Below, one piece after another: positions 1 through 8,241 of a stretch of DNA of 64,000 nucleotides; within the stretch, counting starts at the first letter, position 1, and every line of letters starts with the position of its first letter. The position numbers and the translations under genes are program-made. The stretch comes from Betaproteobacteria bacterium (lineage in GTDB: Bacteria; Pseudomonadota; Gammaproteobacteria; Burkholderiales; Rhodocyclaceae), in NCBI GenBank assembly GCA_009781175.1, contig WQYQ01000003.1:1-64000 (forward strand), written 5' to 3'. Under the pieces are notes generated by a model. The model saw nothing but the letters and a program-made list of their open reading frames with translations. It had not been told where the DNA came from and searched no databases.

Positions 1-75
1 CACGCTGCGTAGCAGCGGCTCAATCTGTGCAAACTTCTCTCGACTGATGTCGCTGGCGTATTTCTTTTTCGTCAT
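1..75 (-). CDS. IS5-family transposase, N-terminal fragment (continues beyond the window)
   Basis: Only the first 25 codons are inside the window. The product begins MTKKKYASDISREKFAQIEP, which matches the typical opening of IS5-family transposases that start by stating 'R/KKYxSDISREKFxxIxPLLxS'. The reading frame is open to the window edge, so whether the element is intact cannot be judged. It is read away from the response-regulator gene that follows. The right-hand terminal inverted repeat of the element should lie within the next 100 or so bases, but I cannot fix its boundary without the other end. The family assignment rests on recognition of the N-terminal motif only. Confidence 0.65.
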   Translation of the reverse strand, partial: MTKKKYASDISREKFAQIEPLLRSV

Positions 76-315
76 CCCCGAATTCTCGGCAATTACGAAA
101 AGATCGTAAACCGGTTCTAAGGGCTTGTTCCAGCGTGAAATTCAGCGCAATCGATGGTCTAATCGAGAGTATTCTGGCTGGGGGGAACAGGTAGGGTGGG
201 TCGGTCGTGTTGGTTTGGTTCGCCTGCGCAAGGTCAAGTCGTAAATTCCAAAAATGCAACAAATGTATCAAGTGCTCGGCGCCCAAACAGGTTTTGATTT
301 GCTCGGGGATGGGGT
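76..315. other. Intergenic stretch between IS fragment and c-di-GMP gene
   Basis: No convincing gene. It must hold the end of the IS5-type element and the promoter of the downstream response-regulator gene. Minus-strand reading frames here have no ribosome binding site or recognisable motif. I see no clear terminator hairpin. Confidence 0.4.
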
Positions 316-2436
316 ATGACGCCCTTTTTGGCGCGTGGGCGTATTCTCGTCGTCGATGACGATGCGGCGACACGTTCAAACGCGTTGGCTGCGTTGCGGG
401 CCGTGGGTTTCGTGTCGATCGAGGCTTGCGCGGGCAGCGAGGCGCTCGAAAAGTATGCCAGCCAGCAGCCCGATATCGTCCTCCTGGATCTGCTGATGCC
501 GCGCTTGGAGGGGTTCGAGGTCGCCCGGCGTTTGCATTGCCTGCCCAGAGGACAACGGATTCCGATCATCATCATGACCGGCCCCGAGGATTCCGATGCA
601 ATCGAGCGTGCTTACCAAGTGGGCGCGATCGATTTTGTCGCCAAACCGATCAACTGGATGGTGCTGCGGCACCGGATTCAGCACGCATTGCGTTCGGCCC
701 GCACGCTCGACGAGTTGGTGCGCAGCGAAACGAATCTGGCCAACGCGCAGCGGATTGCTCACCTTGGAAGCTGGGAGTGGCATCTGCGCGAAGCTTACGT
801 GCAGCGATCCGAGCAGTTTTTCGCGCTGTTCGGTGAAGGGCCGCAGGCGTTTCCGCCTGTGATGGAAGCGGTGCTCGAACGCGTTTTCCCGCAGGACCGG
901 GATTTGGTGCGCGAAGCCTACACCGCGGCGAGTAAAGGGCGGGCGTTCAGGATTCAATACCGTATCGTTCGGAACGATGGCGCCCTGCGCACCGTTTTTG
1001 AACAGGCGGAGCCGGTTAGAAATGCCGATGGCTCGGTTCAGCGCCTGCAAGGGACGACGCAGGATGTGACCGAGCGGGTCGATGCCGAAAAGCGCATTCG
1101 CTATCTCGCCTACTACGATAGTTTGACGGGCTTGCCTGGCCGGCAATTCTGCCGCGACTTGCTGAAACGGGCGATTCGCCGCGCTTCCACGGAGCGCTCG
1201 ATTGCCGTCATGGTGCTTGACCTTGATCGTTTTGGGCGGATCAACGAGAGTTTGGGGCAGGGTGTCGGCGACCAGGTTTTGCAAGTCGTCGCCCAGCGTC
1301 TGGAGAAAACGGTTGCGGCATTGCCTGGGCACGCGGACAGCGCTCCCGGCGCAGCGGTGGTAGCGCGCATCGGCGGCGACCAGTTCGTCGTGTTCGTCGA
1401 GAATGCGCTCGTTGGCGATTCGCCCGAGGCGCTTGCCCTGCGTCTGCTCGAAGCCGTGCGCGAGCCGATTTTGTTCGAGGACATCCAGGTCGCGCTCAGG
1501 GCGAGTATCGGCTTGGCGGTTTATCCCGCACATACGGATGATGCCGATACCTTGCTCAAATTTGCCGATATGGCACTTAGTGAATCGAAACGCGGGCAGC
1601 GTAATTCGGTGCGCTCTTTTTCCGATGAGCTACGCACGGCGGCCGATTTGCGCGTGCAGCTCGAAAGCGAAATGCGCGCCGCGCTCGAACGGGGCGAGTT
1701 CGAACTGTTCTACCAGCCGGTTGTGCGGATCTCCGACCACAAGATCGACGCGGTCGAGGCGCTGGTACGCTGGCGTCATCCGAAACGCGGCTTGCTCGGG
1801 CCTGGCGAATTCATCCCTTTGGCCGAGGAGTGCGGGCTGATCGTCGAGATCGGCGAATGGGGCTTGCGCCAGGCGTGCAAACAAATGGCCGAATGGATGC
1901 GCAAGGCTTACCCGCCGGCCGCGGTGGCCGTCAATATTTCCGGCATCAGTTTCCGCCATGTGCGCCTGTTGTCGGCGGTGCAGCAGGCGCTGACCGATGC
2001 CGGACTAGCGCCCGAGCGGCTTGAACTGGAAATGACGGAAAGCGTGCTGATGCACGATGCCGAAATGACGCAAGGCATCCTGTCCGTGCTCCAGCGCATG
2101 GGTGTGCGCTTGATGGTCGACGATTTCGGAACCGGCTATTCGTCGCTCGCCTACCTTAAGCGTTTCCCGATTGATGTCCTGAAAATCGATCGCTCGTTCG
2201 TCAAAGACCTCGTTTACGACAATTCGGACGCGGCGATTACCTCCGCCGTGCTGGCCATGGCGCAGGAACTTGGCCTGGGCGTGATTGCCGAAGGGGTCGA
2301 GAACGAAGCGCAACTGCTTGCATTGGCAAGCCGTGGGTGTGATCTGATGCAAGGCTTCTACTTCACCAAACCTCTGCCCGCGGACGAGTTGGCGGTCTGG
2401 TTTGAGGGCGGGGGCTGGCATCCTCTCGATGGCTGA
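316..2436 (+). CDS. Response regulator with REC-PAS-GGDEF-EAL domains, probable c-di-GMP phosphodiesterase
   Basis: Cytoplasmic signalling protein of 706 residues. Residues about 9-125 form a receiver domain (acidic cluster VVDDD, phospho-acceptor Asp58 in LLDLLMP, conserved Lys in FVAKPI). Residues about 140-255 look like a PAS fold (LGSWEWHL start, GTTQDVTERVDAEKRI linker). Residues about 260-430 are a GGDEF domain, but the signature is GGDQF (353-357), so the catalytic Glu is Gln. Residues about 445-700 are an EAL domain with EALVRW (Glu481), the DDFGTGYSSL loop and IAEGVEN intact. Known family logic suggests hydrolysis of c-di-GMP, with the GGDEF part acting at most as a GTP/c-di-GMP sensor. 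The cognate kinase is not adjacent. The ATG start is chosen because the receiver begins directly after it. Confidence 0.9.
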   Translation: MTPFLARGRILVVDDDAATRSNALAALRAVGFVSIEACAGSEALEKYASQQPDIVLLDLLMPRLEGFEVARRLHCLPRGQRIPIIIMTGPEDSDAIERAYQVGAIDFVAKPINWMVLRHRIQHALRSARTLDELVRSETNLANAQRIAHLGSWEWHLREAYVQRSEQFFALFGEGPQAFPPVMEAVLERVFPQDRDLVREAYTAASKGRAFRIQYRIVRNDGALRTVFEQAEPVRNADGSVQRLQGTTQDVTERVDAEKRIRYLAYYDSLTGLPGRQFCRDLLKRAIRRASTERSIAVMVLDLDRFGRINESLGQGVGDQVLQVVAQRLEKTVAALPGHADSAPGAAVVARIGGDQFVVFVENALVGDSPEALALRLLEAVREPILFEDIQVALRASIGLAVYPAHTDDADTLLKFADMALSESKRGQRNSVRSFSDELRTAADLRVQLESEMRAALERGEFELFYQPVVRISDHKIDAVEALVRWRHPKRGLLGPGEFIPLAEECGLIVEIGEWGLRQACKQMAEWMRKAYPPAAVAVNISGISFRHVRLLSAVQQALTDAGLAPERLELEMTESVLMHDAEMTQGILSVLQRMGVRLMVDDFGTGYSSLAYLKRFPIDVLKIDRSFVKDLVYDNSDAAITSAVLAMAQELGLGVIAEGVENEAQLLALASRGCDLMQGFYFTKPLPADELAVWFEGGGWHPLDG

Positions 2437-2453
2437 AACCCCCGCGACGCGCA

Positions 2454-3020
<567 letters not shown>

Positions 3021-3079
3021 GGGGCGCTTTCTGTCTGGAGTGAGAATTCACCGCGTGCAACCAGGCGGGGCCTATGCGA

Positions 3080-3111
3080 AAAGCCCCGCAGAACGCGTTC
3101 TGCGGGGCTTT
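3080..3111 (-). terminator. Rho-independent terminator of the PAP2 gene
   Basis: A perfect 32-base palindrome (arms AAAGCCCCGCAGAACG and complement). On the minus strand it is followed by a T-rich stretch (TTTTCGC). It lies between the PAP2 stop and the dcd start, both on the minus strand. Confidence 0.85.
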
Positions 3112-3161
3112 GCAAGACCATGATCGGGCACGCGAAACGCGGCGATTTTATAGTAAATCGA

Positions 3162-4082
3162 TCAGCTTTTCGTTTCGCGCAGGAATTTGACCGCCCACTG
3201 TACACCGAGCGCGAGCAGGATGCCGGCAATCAGGTCGACGCCGTAGTTGTGGCGCAAATAAACCGAGGCGATCACGATGCTCAGCACAAACGGTGTCAGC
3301 GCCAGCGTCGTGCGCCGATAGCCGCCGAACAGGAAGAAGCTCCACACATACACGGCGACGCCGCTGTGCAGGCTGGGGAAGGCGTCCATGCCGGTAGCGC
3401 TTAGCGCGACGAACTGAGCCAGAAAGTCCGTCAGCGGGCCGCCGTAGACCGGGTAGGGGAACAGTTCCGGGTATGCGATATAAGGGCCGCCGGCCGGCAT
3501 GATCAGGTAGCTGATGAAGCCGATCATGTACATGGCATTGAGGCCGAAAAGGAAGACTTGCGCCTCGCGGCTCGTGCGCTTCCAGGCAAAGTAGATGACC
3601 GGCAGCAATACGACGAAGTAAAACGAAAGGTAAGCGGCGCTGAGCACTTCCGAGAGCCAGAAGTGCTCCAGTGCGAACGCGTGTTCCGGCAGACTCAGGC
3701 CGCCCCATAGCGTGCGGTCGAGCAAGAGCAGGGAACCATCGTAAGTTTGTGTGATCCAGCTTGCGCGGATCGCTTTGAGGAGCGGAAAAAGCAACCAGCT
3801 TGCCGCAAACAGCAAAACGCCGCGCCATGCGGCCCAGTTGTCGGAGGCGGTGGCGCGCAGACTGCGCCATGCGGCCAGCAAGACCAGCGCGCCGGCAAGC
3901 GAGCTGGCTTGCAGCACGCGATCGTTTCCCGCCCAGGCCGCCACGCTGCCGAAAAGCCAGATCAGCGATAGCTCGAACGCATAGAGCCGTTCGATCGCCC
4001 GGAGTCTTTTCGCCTGTTCGCCCTGGTTCAGGCTTGCGGCTCGATTCTGCGATGGCACATCGACAGGTTTTGGGTTTGTCAT
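3162..4082 (-). CDS. PAP2-superfamily membrane phosphatase / phosphotransferase
   Basis: Integral membrane protein of 306 residues with about six hydrophobic segments. The C-terminal half carries the PAP2 signature blocks FPSLHSG (motif with the catalytic His) and YLRHNYGVDLIAG (second His/Asp block). The arrangement resembles the inositolphosphotransferase / Aur1-like PAP2 subgroup, in which the N-terminal helices precede the active site. Substrate is unknown; a lipid phosphate or lipid headgroup is the usual target. The hydrophilic first 25 residues are probably cytoplasmic. It is followed by a strong terminator and preceded by about 250 bases without genes, so it appears monocistronic. Confidence 0.8.
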   Translation of the reverse strand: MTNPKPVDVPSQNRAASLNQGEQAKRLRAIERLYAFELSLIWLFGSVAAWAGNDRVLQASSLAGALVLLAAWRSLRATASDNWAAWRGVLLFAASWLLFPLLKAIRASWITQTYDGSLLLLDRTLWGGLSLPEHAFALEHFWLSEVLSAAYLSFYFVVLLPVIYFAWKRTSREAQVFLFGLNAMYMIGFISYLIMPAGGPYIAYPELFPYPVYGGPLTDFLAQFVALSATGMDAFPSLHSGVAVYVWSFFLFGGYRRTTLALTPFVLSIVIASVYLRHNYGVDLIAGILLALGVQWAVKFLRETKS

Positions 4083-4300
4083 AAATTGCCGTGGCTTCTA
4101 TCGTTTAAACATCGGCCAGCCTGTGCAACCGCAATGTGGTGATGCGGCATTAAAGGGGGCGCTGAATATACGCATACCAATAGCATAAATGGCTGCACGC
4201 TTACCATCGCGAAACCGCTAGCCATGCGGAAGAATGTCACCGTATTGTACGCGTTGGCGTAATCCGCATTGCTCGCGGGAACGGCCGGGCGGTCCTAAAG

Positions 4301-4330
4301 AAAAGGGCCCGCACATGTACGGGCCCTTTT
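4301..4330 (-). terminator. Terminator of the tRNA-Thr transcript
   Basis: Hairpin with 11-base arms AAAAGGGCCCG / CGGGCCCTTTT and an 8-base loop. It sits 8 bases past the 3' end of the tRNA on the minus strand and ends in a T run. Confidence 0.85.
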
Positions 4331-4337
4331 ACGAATC

Positions 4338-4413
4338 TGGTGCCGCTTGTCTGACTCGAACAGACGACCTACCGCTTACGAAGCGGTTGCTCTACCAACT
4401 GAGCTAAAGCGGC
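4338..4413 (-). tRNA. tRNA-Thr (CGT anticodon), CCA encoded
   Basis: 76 nt on the minus strand including an encoded CCA. The acceptor stem GCCGCTT/AAGCGGC, D arm GCTC..GAGC, anticodon arm ACCGC-TTCGTAA-GCGGT and T arm GTCTG-TTCGAGT-CAGAC all pair perfectly. The anticodon loop TTCGTAA gives anticodon CGT, which reads threonine ACG codons. It is a single-tRNA transcript ended by the adjacent hairpin. Confidence 0.97.
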
Positions 4414-4631
4414 GAAGCAGATAATTATACGAGGGGTTGGACGGGGAGTTCAAGTGATGCATGGTTTGGGCGAGGAGTTTTGGCCCGTTTATGCGTCCTC
4501 ATGATCTTGTCGCCTCGGTTAGTTCTTTGGTTTTCAGCGGCATTCGGCGAGGCAGCCGATAATATCCAGTTTTCGAACGTCGTCAGGCGCAGGTTTCGTG
4601 GACCGACCCTGGTTGCCCAGATCTTCACGCC

Positions 4632-5309
4632 ATGAGTTATCTCCAAGCATCGAGCGGAAGCCGCAAATTGATAGGCATATTGGTGGCCGTCGCGTTGCAT
4701 ATCGCTTTTTTCTCCGCATTGCTCGCTGGGCTGGCGCGGAAAGCCAGCGAAGCGGGTCAGGCGCCTCTCATGGTGAAGATCATTGCGGAAGTCAAATCAG
4801 CGGAAAAACCGCCGGCCCCGTTGCCACAACCTAAATCCGCTGCTCCCAGGCCGGTTTTCGTTCCCCGGCCGGAAGTACATCGTCCGAATGTGCAGCAACC
4901 GCCCGAGGCCGAGACGGTGAGCATCGCGATGAGTGAAGCCGAGTCGGTCGAGGAAGAGTCGGAAGAGACCGGGCCTGCCGGCCAAGCCGCGTCGGCGGAA
5001 GCCGCGCCGCAAGGGACGCTTACGCCTCCGCCGAATTTTGCGGCGGTATTCGACCGCTCGAAGGATTGCGCGCCACAGTACCCGCGCGAATCGCAAATGC
5101 GCGAGGAGACCGGAATCACGACTTTGAGCTTTCTGATTGATGTGGATGGACATCCGCTCGCGGGAAAGATCGAAAGATCCAGCGGTCATCGCAGGCTCGA
5201 TGAGGCGGCCCGCAAAGCGCTGATGGATTGCCGCTACAAGCCGGCAATCGTGGCGGGGCATGCCGTGCAAGCCTGGGGCCGGCTGGAATTCGAATGGAAG
5301 CTTGAATAA
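4632..5309 (+). CDS. tonB: TonB-family energy transducer
   Basis: 225 residues: a short cytoplasmic N-terminus, one signal-anchor helix (about 13-35, LIGILVAVALHIAFFSALLA with the conserved His used by TonB/ExbBD coupling), a proline-rich periplasmic spacer (about 55-135), and a C-terminal TonB domain (about 145-225) with the YPRESQMREETGITTLSFLID strand-turn and the RLDEAARKALMDCRYKPA helix. It opens a tonB-exbB-exbD-exbD operon that transmits proton motive force to outer-membrane receptors. No receptor gene is nearby, so the transported ligand is unknown. The start ATG is just ahead of the anchor helix. Confidence 0.92.
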   Translation: MSYLQASSGSRKLIGILVAVALHIAFFSALLAGLARKASEAGQAPLMVKIIAEVKSAEKPPAPLPQPKSAAPRPVFVPRPEVHRPNVQQPPEAETVSIAMSEAESVEEESEETGPAGQAASAEAAPQGTLTPPPNFAAVFDRSKDCAPQYPRESQMREETGITTLSFLIDVDGHPLAGKIERSSGHRRLDEAARKALMDCRYKPAIVAGHAVQAWGRLEFEWKLE

Positions 5310-5356
5310 CGCCGCATGCGCTTGCGTGCGAGATCAAATTATTGGGAGCACAAGCG

Positions 5357-6103
5357 ATGAAATTTTTGAAGCATGCCTGCCGAACGGCGCTTGTTTTTGC
5401 GCTCTGCGGGGTGGCTGTGGCGCAAACGGGCGAAACAGCGGCGCTCGATAATCCGTATGGACTCGGGGCATTGTGGGCGCAGGGGGATATCGTCGCGCGG
5501 GGGACGCTGGTCGTTCTGGTGCTAATGTCGATCGGCACTTGGTACATTGCGATCGTCAAATTGTTTGAGCAGCGCAAAATTTTCGGTCAGGCGAAAGAGG
5601 CGCGCGAAAAGTTCTGGAATGCGCCTTCGGTCGAACAAGGCATTGCGCTGCTGCATGAGGACAGCGCCTTCCGTTTTATCGCGGAGGAGGGCAACAAGGC
5701 CGCGCACCATCACGGAACGCAGATGACGGCGCATGTCGATCTGAATTCCTGGATTGGAATGTCGCTCCAGCGCGCCAACGATACGATCGGCAGCCGCTTG
5801 CAAGGAGGTCTGGCCTTTCTCGCCACGGTCGGTTCGACCGCGCCATTCATCGGCCTCTTCGGCACGGTGTGGGGCATTCTGCATGCGCTTACGGCAATCG
5901 GTGTCGCGGGCCAGGCTTCGATCGACAAGGTTGCCGGGCCGGTCGGCGAAGCCTTGATTATGACGGCGCTCGGCCTTGCCGTCGCGGTGCCGGCCGTGCT
6001 CGGCTATAACTGGCTGGTGCGCCGCAATAAAGTGGCCTCCGACTCCGTGCGCCAGTTCAGCGGCGAATTGCATATGGTGCTGCTCGGCGGGCGGAAGGGC
6101 TGA
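5357..6103 (+). CDS. exbB: ExbB proton channel subunit (MotA/TolQ/ExbB family)
   Basis: Inner-membrane channel component that pairs with ExbD to energise TonB. The protein opens with a cleavable-looking signal (MKFLKHACRTALVFALCGVAVAQ), as in some ExbB proteins, followed by three helices (near residues 35-60, 145-170 and 190-215). The conserved stretch LATVGSTAPFIGLFGTVWGI and the EALIMTALGLAVAVPAVLGYN helix are the family signature. I use the ATG preceded by GGGAG at a good distance; a TTG 15 bases upstream is less likely. It is separated from the next gene by 2 bases. Confidence 0.95.
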   Translation: MKFLKHACRTALVFALCGVAVAQTGETAALDNPYGLGALWAQGDIVARGTLVVLVLMSIGTWYIAIVKLFEQRKIFGQAKEAREKFWNAPSVEQGIALLHEDSAFRFIAEEGNKAAHHHGTQMTAHVDLNSWIGMSLQRANDTIGSRLQGGLAFLATVGSTAPFIGLFGTVWGILHALTAIGVAGQASIDKVAGPVGEALIMTALGLAVAVPAVLGYNWLVRRNKVASDSVRQFSGELHMVLLGGRKG

Positions 6104-6105
6104 AC

Positions 6106-6543
6106 ATGGCGCTGCCGACCATTTTTTCGCCGCGCGACGAGGATGAACTGGTTTCGGCAATCAATACCACGCCGCTTGTCGACGTGATGCTGGTGCTGCT
6201 AATCATCTTCCTGATTACGATTCCCGTCGTGACGCAATCGATTCTGCTTGAGTTGCCGAAGGAAAAAAACATTCCGACGCAGACCAAGCCGGAGAACATC
6301 GTTATCGCCATCGACAAGGAGGGCGATGTGTATTGGAATCTGCAGCGGATTCCCGACAACGAAACCTTGCTTGCGCGGCTGAAGGAAATATCGGTTCAAA
6401 CGCCGCAGCCGGAAGTGCATATCCGCGGCGACGCCGGCGCAAAGTATGAGTTCGTCGGGAAGGTTGTCGCCGCCTGCCAGCGCGCGGGTATCGTCAAACT
6501 CGGTTTCATTACCGAGCCGCCTGCGGGTATATCGGCCCATTAG
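6106..6543 (+). CDS. exbD: ExbD/TolR-family biopolymer transport protein (first copy)
   Basis: 145 residues: a short cytoplasmic tail, one transmembrane helix with the ion-conducting Asp in NTTPLVDVMLVLLIIFLIT, and a periplasmic domain ending in EVHIRGDAGAKYEFVGKVVAACQRAGIVKLGFI. It follows exbB directly and should be co-translated with it. The TAG stop codon is also the first three bases of an inverted-repeat element (TAGAGC...) that separates this gene from the second exbD, so the natural C-terminus may have been altered by that insertion. Confidence 0.94.
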   Translation: MALPTIFSPRDEDELVSAINTTPLVDVMLVLLIIFLITIPVVTQSILLELPKEKNIPTQTKPENIVIAIDKEGDVYWNLQRIPDNETLLARLKEISVQTPQPEVHIRGDAGAKYEFVGKVVAACQRAGIVKLGFITEPPAGISAH

Positions 6544-6702
6544 AGCATTTTTGATTCAAATGTATACGCTTCGCTTTCCCTCTCCCGCCCCTTCGGGGCA
6601 CCCTCTCCCACAAGTGGGAGAAGGGAAGACGCTCCCCTCGCCCACTTGTGGGAGAGGGGCTGGGGGAGAGGGAATGTCCACGCATAAACCAAAACCGCTC
6701 TA
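6541..6702 (+). repeat. TAGAGC inverted-repeat element, copy 1 (between exbD genes)
   Basis: Left end TAGAGCATTTTTGATT and right end (read inverted) TAGAGCGGTTTTGGTTTA. The left end is 16/16 identical to one end of another element at 47618-47825, and the right ends also match well. The left end overlaps the exbD stop codon. The interior differs from the other copy and holds nested palindromes. No reading frame inside looks coding, so it would have to be a non-autonomous element. Confidence 0.6.
6578..6672. repeat. Nested CTCTCCCAC/GTGGGAG palindromes (REP-like)
   Basis: Outer arms CCCTCTCCC / GGGAGAGGG enclose two self-complementary units, CTCCCACAAGTGGGAG and CCCACTTGTGGG, plus a small CCCCTTCGGGG hairpin. 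The whole can fold into a long branched stem in the exbD-exbD mRNA. Sequences of this type are common dispersed palindromes in proteobacterial genomes. It may reduce read-through or protect upstream mRNA ends. Confidence 0.75.
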
Positions 6703-6720
6703 GACAGAGGGGATGCGCAG

Positions 6721-7149
6721 ATGGGAATGAATCTTGGCCCCAGCGGCGGTTCGGACGAGCGCGATGTGCTGGTCGATATCAATACCACGCCGCTGATCGA
6801 CGTCATGCTGGTATTGCTGATCATGTTGATCATCACGATCCCGATTCAAACGCACGCGACCAAATTGAACATGCCGATCGATGCGCCGCCGACGCAAACA
6901 ACTCAACCGGAAGTCGTGCGGATCGACGTGGAGGCCGACGGAAGCGTTTTGCTCAATGGCGAGGCGATGCCCGATCAGGCCGCGCTGGAAAAAGAATTCG
7001 CAGCGATCGCCGCGCAGGCGCAGCAGCCGGAGGTGCATCTGCGTGCGGACAAACTCGTCAGATACGCGAGCGTGGTCAAAGTCATGGCAGCCGCGCAGCG
7101 TTTGGGCGTGAAGAAGATCGGCTTGGTTGGTGCAGAGCAATTCATGTGA
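6721..7149 (+). CDS. exbD: ExbD/TolR-family biopolymer transport protein (second copy)
   Basis: 142 residues with the same build as the first copy: membrane helix with the conserved Asp (NTTPLIDVMLVLLIMLIIT) and periplasmic domain ending PEVHLRADKLVRYASVVKVMAAAQRLGVKKIGLVG. A good ribosome binding site (AGAGGGG) lies 8 bases ahead of the ATG. Paired exbD genes behind one exbB are a known arrangement (as in Xanthomonas). The two copies are clearly diverged, so this is not a recent tandem duplication. Confidence 0.94.
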   Translation: MGMNLGPSGGSDERDVLVDINTTPLIDVMLVLLIMLIITIPIQTHATKLNMPIDAPPTQTTQPEVVRIDVEADGSVLLNGEAMPDQAALEKEFAAIAAQAQQPEVHLRADKLVRYASVVKVMAAAQRLGVKKIGLVGAEQFM

Positions 7150-7194
7150 ATGAAGTGAGTCGCCCCAAACTGAAGTCCGGGGTGACTTGTGCAC

Positions 7195-8157
7195 TCAAAG
7201 GTCTTTAAGAATTTCCGCGCGTTTTTGCTGGAATTCTGCGTCGGTGATCAAGCCTTGGTCATGCAAACGTTTCAATCCGCGCAAGCGGGCTTCCTGTCTC
7301 TTGTAGAAATCTTCCAGCGTTGCGTCGCCTGCGGGTGCGGCGGGTGTTGGAGCCGGGGCGGTTGCGGGGGCATTCATACTCGCGGGCGGATTGGCGCTCA
7401 CGGGCTGTTGCGCAAGCATGGGTGCCGGAGCGAGGACCGGAGCGGGTGCTGGAACGGGGGCCGGAGCCACGAGCATCTGGATGTTCGTCAGCGGTACGGC
7501 GATCCAATCGTCACGGATCAATTTTGCGTCGCCCGACGTAGTTCCGATGAGTTGGATTCCTTTGGTTTGGAAGCCGCGTGAGCCATAGTCGAAAATCGGA
7601 TACTGGATTGCGCCACCGCTGCGCTGATCGGCTACGAAATCGGCGTGCAGCATGCCCAGGATAAGGTTCAGACGCCCGTCCTGGATAAATATCCGGCCGG
7701 CATTCCCGAGCGTGGGCGAGAGTCCGTCCGAGAATGAGTGCCGCCCCGTCGTCACGAAAAGCAGATCGTCATTTGCCGCAGCGCGCTGCAAGGCGCCGGC
7801 AATTGCGGGCGCAAGACGTTTGGCTTCTTGCTCCGAGAAGACCGTGCGTACCTCCTTGAACGGCCGGGCTTGAATGCTCATGAGTGCCGCGGCGATTTGC
7901 TCCGGCGCGATCTGCGCCGGCTGCTGGTTCGGCACCCCGCTTTCGCCGCCGCCACGCGCTTCCATCTTGATCCGGTCCCATTCGCCCCAGCGCATATAAC
8001 CGCTATCGGGGTGCTCCAGCCATTGGGTGAGTCGGTTGCTATCCGATCCGCCGAACCAGTCAAGCCAGGCGGCTTGAGCTGGGACTGTACCGGCCATGCT
8101 GGCCAGGGCAAGCGTGAGGACGAGCAAGCGGCGAGAGGCGTGCTTTAGGTGCGGCAT
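7195..8157 (-). CDS. Exported protein with proline/alanine-rich linker and C-terminal SHOCT domain
   Basis: 320 residues. The first 29 are a signal peptide (RRLLVLTLALASMAGTVPAQAA). A folded region of unknown type spans about 30-225, followed by a Pro/Ala-rich linker (about 228-275, many PAP repeats). The last 30 residues (LRGLKRLHDQGLITDAEFQQKRAEIL) form a SHOCT domain, a short helical pair usually found at protein ends. No enzyme motif is visible in the central part. Ribosome binding site AGGAGG precedes the ATG. It converges with exbD. Function unknown. Confidence 0.75.
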   Translation of the reverse strand: MPHLKHASRRLLVLTLALASMAGTVPAQAAWLDWFGGSDSNRLTQWLEHPDSGYMRWGEWDRIKMEARGGGESGVPNQQPAQIAPEQIAAALMSIQARPFKEVRTVFSEQEAKRLAPAIAGALQRAAANDDLLFVTTGRHSFSDGLSPTLGNAGRIFIQDGRLNLILGMLHADFVADQRSGGAIQYPIFDYGSRGFQTKGIQLIGTTSGDAKLIRDDWIAVPLTNIQMLVAPAPVPAPAPVLAPAPMLAQQPVSANPPASMNAPATAPAPTPAAPAGDATLEDFYKRQEARLRGLKRLHDQGLITDAEFQQKRAEILKDL

Positions 8158-8191
8158 TGAGGATCCTCCTGTGAAAGATGAGGCAAACGAA

Positions 8192-8221
8192 GGCCCGCGC
8201 GCGGCGGGCCCTCTTTTTATT
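8192..8221. terminator. GC-rich hairpin between pgi and the SHOCT gene
   Basis: Stem GGCCCGC / GCGGGCC with a 5-base loop. A strong T run (CTCTTTTTAT) follows only on the plus strand; on the minus strand, where pgi ends, the following sequence is TTCGTTTG. It may work as a weak pgi terminator or as an antisense terminator. Confidence 0.5.
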
Positions 8222-8241
8222 GCTGCTTTTAGAACTTGTGC

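Noticed and set aside
20-379. 119-codon minus-strand frame at the left edge
   Set aside because: The true frame is the IS5-type transposase starting at 75; the upstream part of the open frame crosses the start of the c-di-GMP gene and has no support.
7157-7190. Hairpin AGTCGCCCC..GGGGTGACT between the second exbD and the SHOCT gene as a terminator
   Set aside because: It has a wobble pair and no T run on either side, so I do not call it a terminator.
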